DNA from: Isoetes taiwanensis
Lineage: Eukaryota; Streptophyta; Lycopodiopsida; Isoetales; Isoetaceae
DNA length: 64,000 bases
Assembly: GCA_021234155.1 (NCBI GenBank)
Contig: JAJEKV010000094.1
Location: 312,284-376,283 of the forward strand
Direction: 5' to 3'
Positions 40,561 to 52,641 of the stretch are shown here, in pieces. Position numbers and translations under genes: made by a program. The notes under the pieces are model-generated. The model had not been told where the DNA came from and ran no database searches. It worked only from the letters and a program-made list of their open reading frames with translations. Numbering within the stretch: the first letter of the stretch is position 1; every line of letters starts with the position of its first letter.

Positions 40561-43500
40561 ACTATTCGTAGTCTGTAAACCAACATAGAATTGAATTGAA
40601 TGTTTTTATCGCCCAAGGAGACCAATCGGATAGTGGTGCGCTTTTGCATTCACACTTCTATATTAACTAAGGTTTATATCATGATTTCCATTTTTCGATA
40701 CCAATTTAGTATCCCATGGCCCAAGTATGTATTGAGAAGTAAAATATCATGCTATAACGATCTTTGAAAGATGGGAATTATTCTCGAGATGACTTTCTCA
40801 TTAATTAAATTGTTTTTTATCATCTATAGTATCCAAATTATCTACGAGACTTAATACAAGGACTTCATAGAAGGACAATCACAAGCATGCAAACCAATAA
40901 TATAATTTCTTAAAATCTATTCAATTAAAATTGAAGGACATGTTTTATTATATTTCTTTCTTGAAGAAAGTAAAAAATATATATATTACCACAAAAGCCT
41001 CTTTCTTGAAGCCTCTTTTAGTGGAAAAAAATATTTAGCTACTTCATGTTTATCGTCTACACAAAGAACAATCTACTCATTTAAAACATTTTAGGGACTG
41101 CTTGCCTAACGTCGTTAACACTAATTTCGGTGTTCGCTTAAGCCTTTTCCGGCTTGGTTTCCTTCATTTTTGTTTTCGAACAACCTATTTTGATTCACTT
41201 GGTGCATTCTAGATTTCTTCTTCCTTTCATTTTGCTCCTTCGCTCTGGTTTTCAGATTTTACAGATTCTTTCTTTCACTATTTTGCCACACCAATTACCT
41301 AGCAAACAAGAGCTCACTTAACAACAAATGCAAAAATGACACAATTGCTCAGCACCTGCCTCAAATGTGGTTCTTGCCAAAGATGCAAAAATAACATCAT
41401 TTCGTAGCACACTACCTGAAATGTACCTCCTAAACTTTGTTTACTATCTTTCTTTTATTCATACATTATTGAGTCTAAAGATGACAATCCTGTGGTTCCT
41501 ACACCCCCGAGGGATGCACATAGTAATAAGGGGGTGAACATCTGCATTTGAAGGGTGGCCAAAAACATCCCTAGTATACTGATCTTTGGAAACTAATTTA
41601 ACCCCTAAGGTATATATTTTACCCCAGATAGTGGCAAAGAAAACCCCTAATGGTAAGTATACAAGTACGAAATGGTAAAGAAAGAACCCCTTTCTTGCAC
41701 GCATCCCATACTACAAACAATACTGAATCCCCCGGGGCTACACCGAAATGATTTATGCCATAGAATGGAATGGAATGGAATGGAATGGAATAGAACAAGC
41801 TCAATGAACCTATTTGAAGCTCAAACCGCAGAACACCTCATACCAGAGATAGGACTAATATTGGAACACCACTCCCTCCATACAAAAATGACCAGAACCA
41901 AACAATTGATGCCTCCCAAGTACTTAATGTGTACAACTGCAAACTACGCAATCACCCACAAAATCCATTATCGTTGCTATAGGAGCCCCATTTATTGCAC
42001 TCATGTTACTACCAAACAATTTATTCTCAGTAGTTTTTCATTATTTGTGTCAAATGCTTGAGCACATACATGGGGGTACTCGTACCACCACCAAGTGTGC
42101 AATTAAGACTAGGGTTTGAACTCGACAACATGTAACCTTGGGGAATGCAACCAAGAAGGTTGGTTACCATGATAGAACAGAAATAGTATAAAACATAGCT
42201 AAGAATCACACACATGGAGAGACTTACATCAAACTTACACCTCCAACATGGAAAATTACAAATGGGCACTAAATATACCCCCATGCATGCATATTAGTCC
42301 ATCTGGTACATTGGGAACTCATAACTCTGACCATACACTATAAACAATCATAGCATCTGAACAATCACGCGGGCTTGGTCCCTAAATGATTTGGAAAAAA
42401 TAAAATAAAATAAAATAAAACTACAACCTAAGAAACCGCTTTGATTTGAGAACACGTGGGATTTGAACCTCGCCGCATTATTGCCCCATGTTCTTTTCCC
42501 AAAGGATAGATGGGTGCTACGATCGATGACCCTGGGATTCCCACTTTTGAATTCCTATCAAATTTTCCCACTTTAGATTCAAACTTAAAAGTTTCACACG
42601 TCTTAATGCTTCAAAGGACCAACCAAATTCAACAAGAATATGGTTCTAATTGTATGGTTCAACAAAGAATATGGTCATTGTATGACAAATCATTGTCCGT
42701 GCTAATCTACCAAATGAAGTTTTCCACGTCCACTACTCATACATGAAGCAGTTGGAATGAGGATCACCACCAATTTTTTAAAATAAAACAACGGAGAAAA
42801 CAGATGGAAACCTAACCTCGATTAAAGGTGGAAACCTTCCTTTGTAAAGTGTTATCACCAATAAAGCGGTGGCGAAGAGGACATCAACGACAAGTTGAAA
42901 AATTAGGTAGACACGTGGGGTTTCCTGTGTCGTCGCCTCCAATCCTCTCTCTCCATACGAAAAAAAATCATGACAGATCAGATCGTCCGGGGAAAATTCG
43001 AGCTGTCACCTTAACATTTTCTTCCTCCGCTTTAGCGTAGAGGCCATGGCCATGGCGACCACCCATTTTCGCATGGTGAGATTTTAAAGCTCCAGCTATG
43101 GCGCTAACTCAAAATGCTATTCGCACCACCATGCAACCGCATGAGCTGCTTGATCTCTCCGACATGAGCTTGATCTTTGTCGTGATTGTTCTTTGATGCC
43201 CATTCCTAAGGCACTTTTTCGTGCATTTATACATGAACCCGATTTCCCTATAAAGCTAGATCTTCATGTTCCTTCCATGCTTAATCCATCGCTTAATCCA
43301 TCGAGGCGGAGCTAAGGGGTCCCGCCAAGAAAGAAAGGTATATTTATTCTTCAACTCCCGATTCTATTAACCTTGAGTGAAGAACTCGATTAACCTTTTC
43401 TATTTTTAAAATCTGGACGCCCATATCCGGCCTCATTTTCCAATCCGGCCCTAATAGCTGCCCTCTCACTGAGACCCCTATACTTTTTTTTTCTTGCTTG

Positions 43501-43600
43501 CATGGCGGCCGGTTAGTTTGATATAAAGTTTTTTCTTCTTCTTGGAAAGTATGGAGCATCCCGCTTGTCGGAATGCCATGGCATGGCATGGCATGGCCTT
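40561..43600. other. Unassigned AT-rich region with microsatellites
   Basis: No gene recognised. Contents are (GGAAT)5 at about 41765-41789, (AAAAT)n near 42399-42420, (CATGG)4 near 43577-43597, and the SINE-like segment at 42445-42545. Confidence 0.4.
42445..42545 (-). repeat. tRNA-derived SINE-like segment, copy 1
   Basis: On the minus strand a segment with ATCGATCGTAGCACCCATCT is followed about 50 bp later by GGTTCAAATCCCAC, a perfect Pol III B-box type word. The same arrangement is found at 53360-53455. No cloverleaf can be folded with confidence, so this is a repeat derived from a tRNA-like sequence and not a working tRNA gene. Confidence 0.45.
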
Positions 43601-43659
43601 TGCTATCGCTCCTATAAAATCTCTCAGTAGCTTGGTTTCTCGCCTGATTTTTGGCATCA

Positions 43660-43775
43660 ATGGAGCCGCTTGGCGATGGCGATAAGCTTGGTGATGGCAT
43701 ATCCAAAGGCAAGTGGGCCTTAACTAGCAACCCATTTGAGAGCTGGAGTTGGGACCGCAACCTTTATTACGAAGG
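43660..43775 (+). CDS. Possible first exon of an unknown small gene
   Basis: An ATG at 43660 opens a frame MEPLGDGDKLGDGISKGKWA, then LTSNPFESWSWDRNLYYE, ending at a donor-like GAAG|GTAATT near 43772. A TATA-like CCTATAAAATC lies at 43611-43621, about 45 bp upstream. No family is recognised and no second exon is certain. It may be a small gene of a mobile element. Confidence 0.25.
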
Positions 43776-43995
43776 TAATTTAGCTTCGCTACTCTATTCC
43801 TCTCTTCATTCTAGCTCTAAAACAATCCATTACACGGGGCCCTTTGCAATATTTGGCTTCTACGGGCCGAGACGAAAATCAATGGAGGCGAAAATCAATG
43901 GATCCAAAGAATGTTTTTTTTACGCAAATGGCTATAAGAGCGATAAGTCACCTCCGGCTAATATATTCCAATCGCAAATGGGCCTCATTTTGTGA

Positions 43996-44900
43996 TGCAA
44001 CTATGTTGGGCTTGCTAAGTATTTGAGCTGCAATTCTACCTCCGTGTCTCCTTACTTGTTGTTCTTTGTTTGGTTCTTCCCTTTTATTTTCTTTACGGTT
44101 ATAACCTTGATTCCTTTATACTACGAGGCATACCAAGGAAATTTAGAGGCATAAGAAGGAAATTTATTACCTTCCCGTGAAACTACACCTCCGGAAAATG
44201 GAAGCTCAGTCAGTTATGGCAACTTATTCCAACCTTTACCTTTTGCTATGCCATTCATGTAGCTATTGTTTTTATCTTGAACTCCCTTTGCGGAAATCTT
44301 GGTCCGGACTAATTTAATGATGCTTGGCGGCTTGTAACTTAGTAAAAATGCCATTAAAACATTCGTTTCCTGAAACTCAACCATCGAAAACAATCAGGTA
44401 TTATTAGAGGTTTTTTTTTGTATTTTAAAGTTGTGAAAACAAAAAGAGATCCAACATATCTTGAGAAGTATATCTCCAACATAGCTTGAGTAAAATCTCT
44501 TTGCAATCTTTCTGCTACAAGGTATGTGAGTTTATACGCTTTTATATGTCAGATCTTGGTACAATTTACATGAGCCTTTATAGACCTTAAAGTAAGAAGT
44601 TATCTTTTCATACTTTATTGCATCACCGGATGGAAGTAGTGGTGATTGGTTTAAGCTGAATTAATGTTTCTGTTTTTTATGTACTTACCTACAAGTGCAG
44701 TCAATACTTTCTTTTATAAGATGTTTCTATCTGAATTTGTTTTCTATGTATTTTTGAAAATAGATTTATTATTGTTTATGAGTTTTGGAAATGGTTGGGG
44801 TTCAAATCCCCTTGCTCCGTGAAAGCATCAATACATAAAAAAAACCATCCACATTCTTGTTAAATAATCTTGAAATGCTTTAAACAACAAAACATTACTC
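43996..44900. other. Unassigned AT-rich spacer
   Basis: No gene seen. A tRNA T-arm-like word GGGGTTCAAATCCCC lies near 44798-44812 without a supporting cloverleaf. Confidence 0.4.
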
Positions 44901-45640
44901 CTTAATAGATTTTAGTTAAATAAAGTTGAAATGGTTTAAACAAAAGTGTTATTGGTTATCATCACAGGTTTATAAATGATAACCATGAAGATAATGCATA
45001 ACAAAACCATGCACATTTGGAATAAACTATTACAAATAATAATAGTAATTTGAATTTAACACATTGCGAATCGTGTGCATTTACCATGACAATTAGCCAT
45101 GTTAGTTCACCACAATAACCAACCACACTATAGAATCACATTAATAGAGCAGCATATTAAACCACATCCACACCATCGTGTTATACCATAGGGACAAACC
45201 ATAGCCTTAAAACGCTGTAATATACCATATAAATTTACCAACATGCTATACCACTTTAAAAAACACTACAAGGATAGCCATTAGCAATTACCATACAATG
45301 ACACCACCCTAACAAACCTTACAAAATAACCCATTAGTTTAGCCTCATATGGTTTTTAATGATATCAACCCACAAACATGTATTGGTTTTGTAGAATGGT
45401 TTTCTAGTCACAACCATGGGAAAAACCATGTAGTGTTTTAATTTTGGATGCCTTGTGATAGTTTCAATGGTTATATATGGTTTTAATGTTTACATATGGT
45501 TTACATTGAATATGGTTGTATGGTTTAATATGGTTATATGATTTTAGTGGTTATATATGGTTGTATGGTTTATATTTAATATGTTTGTATGGTTTTATAT
45601 GGTTTATATGGTCATATTTGTGGTGTTTGGGGCTATATGG
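44900..45640. repeat. AACCAT then ATGGTT-rich subterminal block left of element 4
   Basis: Up to about 45440 the words are AACCAT, ACCAT and CCACA. After the boundary word TTTTGGATGCCTTGTG near 45447 the repeats become TATATGGTTT and TTATATGGTTGTATGG. It mirrors 40085-40560. This suggests the 40.09-45.44 kb interval has inverted repeat-rich ends, or that neighbouring elements share such ends. Confidence 0.55.
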
Positions 45641-48600
45641 TTTTAATGTATGCTTTTTCATTCAGGGAGCATGTGAGATGAGTAAAATGGAGCCAAGGAA
45701 GTCCAGCACAGGCCATTGCCCTAGGCTCCAATGGAGGAAGATGGGTTGCTTCTTGTTGCACCATTGCAACGAGACGGTATTTGCAGAGGGCATAATAACT
45801 GCAGTTGATCCTTTTGATAGTGTGAATGATGAAAGGCTAGGAGATGATCATCTTGGAGTTGGCATTGTGAAGCTTCTTATCGAAGTTGATACAATCAGGG
45901 AAGCTCTAGTGATTGCATTGTGTGCTCTGGGTTGCTGGAGTCCCAAACTCAGTTGAAATGGCCAATTAGATATATTACACACAAGAATGGTGATAGTCTG
46001 GAATGCCCTACTGAACTACATACCCCAAAACCCACCCAACGCCATGTGGAAGATTTGGTGGTCGATGAGCATCCTTTGATCACAAGGAAGAGATGCTATG
46101 TTTTTCATAAAAGGCAGCCAAGGGTGCCCAAGAGGCCTAGAAGTGACAAATATTTAGAAAGGATGGAAAGTATGGCACCAACCAAAGAAAACCTAGAGGC
46201 AATTAGGGGACAAGAGTGTTGCAACCTAGATTGCACATGCAGTGACAAAGATGTGGATGACCTCGATGGAGATAAGGTCCCAATACATTGGGCAACTTCA
46301 AAAGATAGGATTAATTTCATTTACTCCTTGTGTAGGAATTCCGGACTATGATGAAAACACACGGAAGGTCGCTATATCAATTGAGGGGCATGAAGGTATG
46401 TATGAGAGCATTGAGATGGATTCTTGGGGTGAGCAAGTCTTCATTCTACGAATCGGGGCAAGTTAGAAAAGGGCACGGTTTGTTCCAACATGGTAATGCA
46501 CTCACTTTGAAACCTAGAGCAAATACTCTCAAGGCCATTGCGGTCTTAGAGCTTTGTGAGATACATGTCTCAATCTATGCCCCACAAGTCGAAGGTGAAC
46601 GCGAGTACGATTATGTGAGTGGTGCAAAGGGTGTTGCCACAACACTATATCCAAAAGGAGTGCCTTAAAGAGGTCAACTCCATCCCGGAAACTACCGGAG
46701 GTAGGCCTCTTTCTCAATCACATTTCAAGAAGTTATGGAGCACTCACTTCTGGACGTGAGTGTCACGCAACACATGCCATTCTCAAAGTGCAACACTTGC
46801 ATTCAACTCAAGGATACACTTGCATCAACTGCAATAGAGAAAGAAAGAATGGCAATTAGGGGAGCAATTTGCGGATCACCAAAAGGACCAAATATCATGT
46901 AGACAATTGTATTGGCGGAGGAGAACATTTTTCGAGATGCAAACGGACAAATTTTTGTGTATAATTCATGATAAGATGGACCAACACAAGACTTTCTTGC
47001 CAAAGCTAGATCCTTTACCCAAGCATTGTCAAAACGCTTTTCGGATGAAAGTAAGTCTCATGTGTCTTAACACATGGTCATGGAACTGGAACATATGGTC
47101 ATTTTGTGCTTGATCTATGGAGGGATTATCCAAACTTCCATGTGAGCTCTATTTTCAAGTGCTTGAGCACTAGAGAAAGGATCGATATAAGGAAGGAGGT
47201 TTTCCCCTTCAGCACCCATTTTTGAGGCTTTGATGGATGATCAACCGCTTTGTTACCAAAGGCAGATAAAAAAACTCACATCCAAGGTGTCTAGTGAATC
47301 AAGGAGGACTTGGGATGATTTCCCCTTACTTGAGAAAGCACAGCTTGAGGAGCTATGTGTTCAGTTGGAGAACTGTTGGAAAGAAAACAAGAATAGATGG
47401 ATGTTTGGGGCAATGTCATACTTGACAGCAGTGGGAGTATTCAAAGTTGTGAAAGTGGGATTCATGATGGTTGGGCATACGCATGATGATATAGATGGAT
47501 TCTTTGGAACTTTCTCCACCAAGCTCAAGAGAAAAAACGTGACTAGTCTCCCTGAACTAATGGATGTGTTTGAGAGCTGCATTGACCCCAACCCAATGGC
47601 TTTCTTGATGGACTAGTTATGGTGCCCAGCGTTGCTGGGAATAGGTTGGAACTTGTAATGTTGGGGACCTATAAATGATAAGGCTGCATTGTAAAACTAC
47701 ATAACCTGGTATTGTTGGGCAGAACTTGGAAACCTGTAAATAATGAAGTAGCAATGCATGATCACTATGAGGATTTCAGCCTCATAATACCCAAAACATG
47801 TTAAACCACTACTATTGTAATATTTAATATTTAAGCTCAAGTGGAAAAGAAGATAAGGAGGGGTTTGTTTCCAGAAAGACATTAATACAATAGGGCATTT
47901 TAATACAATAGGGCATTTTAAAGTTCTGGATATGCCTTACAACATATAATCTCTATAGGGCATGCCATTATGAAAAGGGCATACGTCAAAATACATAGTC
48001 TAGGCGATGCTATAAAAACCAAAGGGATCTTGAAGTCCCATTGTAATATAGGATTCATCTTCAAGCCCTATGGAAAATATAATGTTGGGCATATGTTGGC
48101 AATATAAGGTCAATAGTGCTGTGCACTCAATGAAAATTCTATTCGCTATACATATGATCGTAGAGCAATAAGCTGCAATTGGGATCAAGAAAAAATTGCA
48201 TACACATATCCTTTTCAGAAATGTAGTCCTGACTATTTTCCCTTATAGTAATAAAGAATGATAGCTCAGGATTGTTGTATCTCGCATTTGTGCTATAAAG
48301 ATTCATTTCATTTCATTTTTGAAATTTCTATACATTATAGGCGCATGCAATGTCTGTACATTATAAAATGAATGGTATAAATTTCAATTAAAATGAAAGG
48401 TAATGTCTATACAAGGGGCTTTTTTCAACAATCCATAAAATCGCTTCTACATTGTAGATGCATTTATGATACACTTTGAATACATGTCTAGTATATTAGT
48501 GTGTACACTCCATTGTAGTAAATGTGGATGTCTTCGAAAGCAATGTGTTTTTCTTTTCCCCTTGCTAATATATAGGAAAAGAAAATTTGAGAATCAAGTA

Positions 48601-49119
48601 ATGTATGTTCGGCCTTTAAATTTTAGAATATTCTGGCAACTATTCCAAAATCTGCAAGGCCAGACCATCGGATCTCAGACTCTGTTATTTCTTACTTGAC
48701 CCATCCCTATGCCCTAAGGTTGAGGTCAGCATATTCGAATATTGTATTCCATGTTCCATGGGACCGCACTATTCAACCATTGAACCATGCAACATGACAA
48801 TCCACACAAAACATGGTTGCAAAATGTAGCCATTTAATTCTAATTGTCTACTTGCTAAAAAGCAGTGGTCAAAAACATAAGAACAGCAAGTGGCTTACTT
48901 TGACACGGTCTCAAAGAAGCATCAGTTACAAAATTTAAGCCAAATGTTGGGCACTTAAACTTATGAGAAGCAACAACTTTCTGCATCAAACTTGTTGTCT
49001 ATTATAATGCATCAAAGACTTACAGTATCTTTCTCAAGAATTCGATCAACCTTAGAAGCATATCGAAATATCTTGGAGCTTAAGCAATGGAGGCAATTGG
49101 AAAAAGGAACTGGAAAAGC

Positions 49120-50740
49120 TCAAGGACCTCCTTTCCATGTCCATTTCCTGCATATGCTGCAAGTATGGCAGTTTTTAAAATATATCATGATGAGCCATCG
49201 CGTCAAATACTTCCACAAATATTGCCACTCCTTCTTAGGACAGCTATACTTCCTTAGCAATGCCAAAAAAGACGCCAAAACTGCACTCAGATCTCTGCTC
49301 AAGAAATTCAAAGTTAAAAAGTAAATTATTCAACACATCTCTGCTCGGTAGGTTTCTGTTGCTCTTGAATGTGTCACAATCATCTGGGAGTTTTGTGGGC
49401 AGCTTTAGTCCTCCAAGAATATTTATCATTTCTGATGATAATACTGCCTCTGTGAGCCATGCTTTATGAGCAGGTCCTTTGCTCTGCATAAGCAAATAAC
49501 TTTCAGCTTTACATACACGGGATGAGAAACACAACATGGTAATTGAATGAATGATGGCTAAAGGGTAAGCAAATGAATGATTTATGACTTACCATCATTA
49601 GCCATCAAAAAATGTAGCTGCGTACCCAGATTTATATCTTGCTGTTCTTTGCATCTTTGCATCAAGCTAAAAGCTAGCTCTCTGGAATTTGGAAAACCCT
49701 GAGAATGAATGTGAAAAAAAAGAAAGGAAGCGAGAATACCTAAGTTGATGGTATGCCTGCTACACCATATACACCACAGCCATGGTTTTTTCCTCCTACT
49801 CTGATAATTCTGAATGGGTACATGGGTTTTTTTTAACAATCCGTGGCGCCCTCATTCCTAGATTGCATTTGACCTATCTTGCTTTTGCCCAGATGTATAC
49901 ACCGGAATCTTCTATAAAAGATATATGAGCTCAAAATTTCAACATAGTTTTAATTAAGCAATTCAGCTGGTTAATCCATGCCTCACAACTAAAATAGGGC
50001 CATTGAAACAAAATAACTTTTCCTATTGTTCTATTTATCGTAAGATCTTACCCTTGAGAGGGACTTATGCATGAAAAATAAAATCTTGCAGTATGTGCCT
50101 CTAATCTGGGCAAATCTAAATGCTCTGCCCAAATGATCTCTTCATCAGATGAGCTAACATTTTCGTCGGAATCATTACTAAATTCCGAGGTATTCATAAT
50201 AAATTCATCCTTCACAGCATGCAGTAGGTACCAATGGCTCCTTTTTCTTCTGAACTGCTCTACCAATCATTGCAAATCTTATAAGGATTCTTAGGGTCTT
50301 AACCCTAACAATCATGCCAGGCATCAAGATGGGTAAAGGAACAGGCTTAAGCTTATTAGAAACAGATCTGGGAACAACTTCCCTGAGCTGTCGTGTTTCT
50401 TCAGATACAAAAGTCTCAGTTTTTAAGTTTAAGAGGTGGAAATTGCTTAAAAAAAAGCTAGACCTTTCTCTTTCTCGCCTCCAAAGAAAGCCTCCTGTAA
50501 GACCTAGAAGCTCCTTCTCATGGCGTTGCCAGATTGAGGCAGAATCTCATATATTGAAGAATTCGAAGAAGAATAAAAAGTAGACAAATCGGAGCTAGGA
50601 GTGGATGCGCCGTTTGACGCTGATGCCGTCTCGCCTGTGAAAACTGAATAAAAAGTAGACAAATCGGAGCTAGGAGTGGATGCGCGTTTGATGCCGATGC
50701 CATCTCGCCTGTGAAAACTGTCTTCGTATTCAAGCTATGG
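49120..50740 (-). pseudogene. Captured multi-exon host gene in Helitron 3, unknown family
   Basis: Minus-strand exon-like pieces: TASASNGASTPSSDLSTFYS within 50700-50520; DEFIMNTSEFSNDSDENVSS, DEEIIWAEHLDLPRLEAHTA (50210-50080); NSRELAFSLMQRCKEQQDIN, LGTQLHFLMAND (49690-49590); LMQSKGPAHKAWLTEAVLSS, EMINILGGLKLPTKLPDDCD, VLNNLLFNFEFLEQ (49490-49290). The acidic Ser-rich start and helical later exons look like a real conserved plant gene, oriented with the Helitron. I cannot name it. The lack of frame breaks inside the larger pieces suggests a fairly recent capture. Confidence 0.5.
50572..50720 (+). repeat. Tandem duplication of 74-75 bp in the captured exon
   Basis: Copies 50572-50646 and 50647-50720 each begin AATAAAAAGTAGACAAATCG and end GTGAAAACTG. 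They differ by a few substitutions and one base of length, so the second copy shifts the frame relative to the first. Confidence 0.92.
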
Positions 50741-51860
50741 CTCTTGTTAGGGTTTCAGGGCCAACAGTGGAAAATAACTCGTGGTGATAGTTGGCTCTTT
50801 TTAATCATGTCCGTCCAACATTAAAGGTCCTCATGGACCATGGTATTAGCAAATCCTGCCCGTCCGAATTAGGGCTGGATGCAAAACGGACACATACTAT
50901 AACATTATAATATAGGATGCGGTTGCAGATTGGAAATCATTTGTAGAGGGATACTTGCTAGATGGTAAGGACCAGTTGACAGGACACACAAAGCCACTTC
51001 AGTTCAAGTTTTGGGTTAGGGATGGAATACCAATCATGCAATATAAGTGGAGACCAGAAGACAAGTTGTGGATGCCTGTACAAGGAATCGAGTTGTGGCA
51101 AAAGAGTGCTGCTGGTGAAGTTCTCATTCCTAAAGGGCAGCCAAAACCACTACCTCCCTTCAAGACTGTCAAAGACTCTAGCCAACTAGTGAAGGGCATC
51201 AAGGATTACATAACGCACTAGGATGATGTTCGAAATGGAAAGCACACCTCCACTCTTAAGAAAAATCAAATGGACTCCCTAATCAAGTACTGGGAGAAAG
51301 TTGTGACATGCTTAGAAACTGAACAACCATGTGGGAGGGAGCTAAGGGACGGGTTCTTGCCAGAGTCAAGATGGGAGGGTTCTCAAGGTGCAAGCGCGTC
51401 TAACAATGCTCACTTGGGTCCTAACAAGGGTTCCAAGTGGTTTGTGGGAAGTAAGGCCTCAAAGCCGAAGTGGTTTGATCTTCCTGAGTGGGATCCCTTT
51501 GAGGACATCAAGGAAGGATATTTTGTGCTAGTAAGGCCCGATGATGAGGATCGGCCAATATGGTTAGGGTGGCACTCTCGATGTAACCACCACTATGCCC
51601 GATGGAGAGGAGTTGCGTCCTGGATTCCAAATTCAATATTGGGAGCCCATTGGGAGACACAAGAAGGGCAACTTGAAGGAGCAATACACTGACTGCTGGG
51701 AGAAGAAGTGAAGGGCAAATTATACTGGTCCTCAAAGGAGGGAATTGGTGGAGTGTGTGGTATGGTCATATCCAAGTTCTCACATTGCAAAGGACAACAC
51801 ACACAAGATCCCAAAAAGGGAGATGGACAAAGCCATGAGCAACCTCCATGCTATATCATT

Positions 51861-52092
51861 GTATGAGGGTACATAATATTGAGAAGCTTGAAAACTTTCT
51901 CAACTAGTGGTTTGTAAAATTTATGAGGAAAACAAGTAACCCAATTCTTTGTGTGTCATGTGTAATTCTATTCAAGCAATCAATTCAGAATTTTTTTTTT
52001 TTGTTATGTGAGTCCCATTTTAAGTCCGAGTCCCAAAATTCAAGATTTGTCCTTTAATTAAATACGACTTCTAGAAGCAACCAAGATAGATG
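51861..52092. other. 3' flank of element 4
   Basis: AT-rich, no gene. A T-run of 12 lies near 51990-52002. Probable 3' untranslated or flanking sequence of the DUF7869 gene. Confidence 0.35.
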
Positions 52093-52641
52093 CTACAATA
52101 GATGAATGCAATGAGATATCTGCCAGAACTGGTTGTGGTGAATTTTAAAGATACTTGACTGCTTGTTTATTGCCCACAATGAACTTAGAGCAGCTATAGC
52201 CATGAAAAAATAGATGAACAATAAGAAGACATACGATTGAGGCCAAAATAGAGTGGGAACTAGATGCATGCCATGACATAAAGCCTGCCTTGACAAAACG
52301 TGTCAGGTTAAAAATAGATTACGCAAATTTCAAGGAAACATTCTCAAGGGCAAATAAGAATGCACTATCCAGAACAGTGATAAGAGCATGAATCAGGACA
52401 AGAGCATAGCTTTCTAGCATGGAATTGAGAGCAGGTGCCCATACACTTGCCACTGTGGAAACGACACACACATACTGTGATATTGCAACCGAGTCTTGCA
52501 TCACTGTCCACAAGTCACGCTTCACAACATGGGCAATCATTATCATTGCTTGCAGAAATGATGGATTGTAATTATCTGAGAACCAGACTGCATCCCACCA
52601 TAAAGTACCTTTTTCCACCTTTCCTTGCCATTTGGATCCAT
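52093..52641 (-). pseudogene. PIGC: Truncated PIG-C (GPI GlcNAc-transferase subunit C) gene fragment
   Basis: From the ATG at 52641 the frame reads MDPNGKERWKKVLYGGMQSG. After a 1 base shift it continues FSDNYNPSFLQAMIMIAHVV, KRDLWTVMQDSVAISQYVCV and ASVWAPALNSMLES. This is the N-terminal region of PIG-C/GPI2, whose plant members have WRKV-YGGMQ, DN-TD-SFLE-MVMNANVVKRD and KVMQDS-SISQYLC-V. PIG-C is an ER membrane subunit of the enzyme that adds GlcNAc to phosphatidylinositol, the first step of GPI anchors. The central membrane part is missing. A second piece near 52230-52160 (CLLIVHLFFHGYS) resembles the family block CLLIVHLFLHDYS, so the copy has an internal deletion. It is clearly non-functional. 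Confidence 0.72.

Larger units (their letters stand above)
47613..50917 (-). mobile_element. Helitron 3 (3305 bp, gene-carrying)
   Basis: The 5' end (minus) is TCCTATATTATAATGTTATA at 50917. The 3' end is hairpin CCCAGC-aac-GCTGGG (47639-47625), a spacer and CTAG at 47616-47613. Flanks are A (47612) and T (50918). Removing it joins the DUF7869 frame without a gap, which proves a precise insertion. Inside are minus-strand coding pieces of a captured multi-exon gene (listed separately), a 75 bp tandem duplication, and a 21 bp tandem repeat near 47882-47923. No Rep or helicase is present, so it was moved by another copy. Confidence 0.95.
45666..51860 (+). pseudogene. DUF7869-type protein gene (element 4), interrupted by Helitron 3
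   Basis: After an acceptor TTTTTCATTCAG (45654-45665) the first exon reads GACEMSKMEPRKSS then LQWRKMGCFLLHHCNETVFA. A frame change near 45935 leads to VEDLVVDEHPLITRKRCYVF, RGQECCNLDCTCSD (near 46210) and DRINFIYSLCRNSG. Later blocks are IIHDKMDQHKTFLPKL (near 46960-47010), a piece with YPNFHVSSIFKCL near 47125, LENCWKENKNRWMFGAMSYL (near 47367-47426) and FMMVGHTHDDIDGFFG (47464-47511). The frame ends FLMD at the Helitron, and resumes exactly after it at 50918 as AVADWKSFVEGYLLDGKDQL with the GHTKPLQFKFW block, to a stop at 51219. A C-terminal block EGYFVLVRPDDEDRPIWLGW lies near 51515-51575. The NKNR and VGHTHDDID blocks are family hallmarks. Function unknown; a transposon-encoded role is inferred. 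Confidence 0.75.

Noticed and set aside
44798..44812. GGGGTTCAAATCCCC as a tRNA T-arm
   Set aside because: No acceptor stem, D-arm or anticodon arm can be placed around it.
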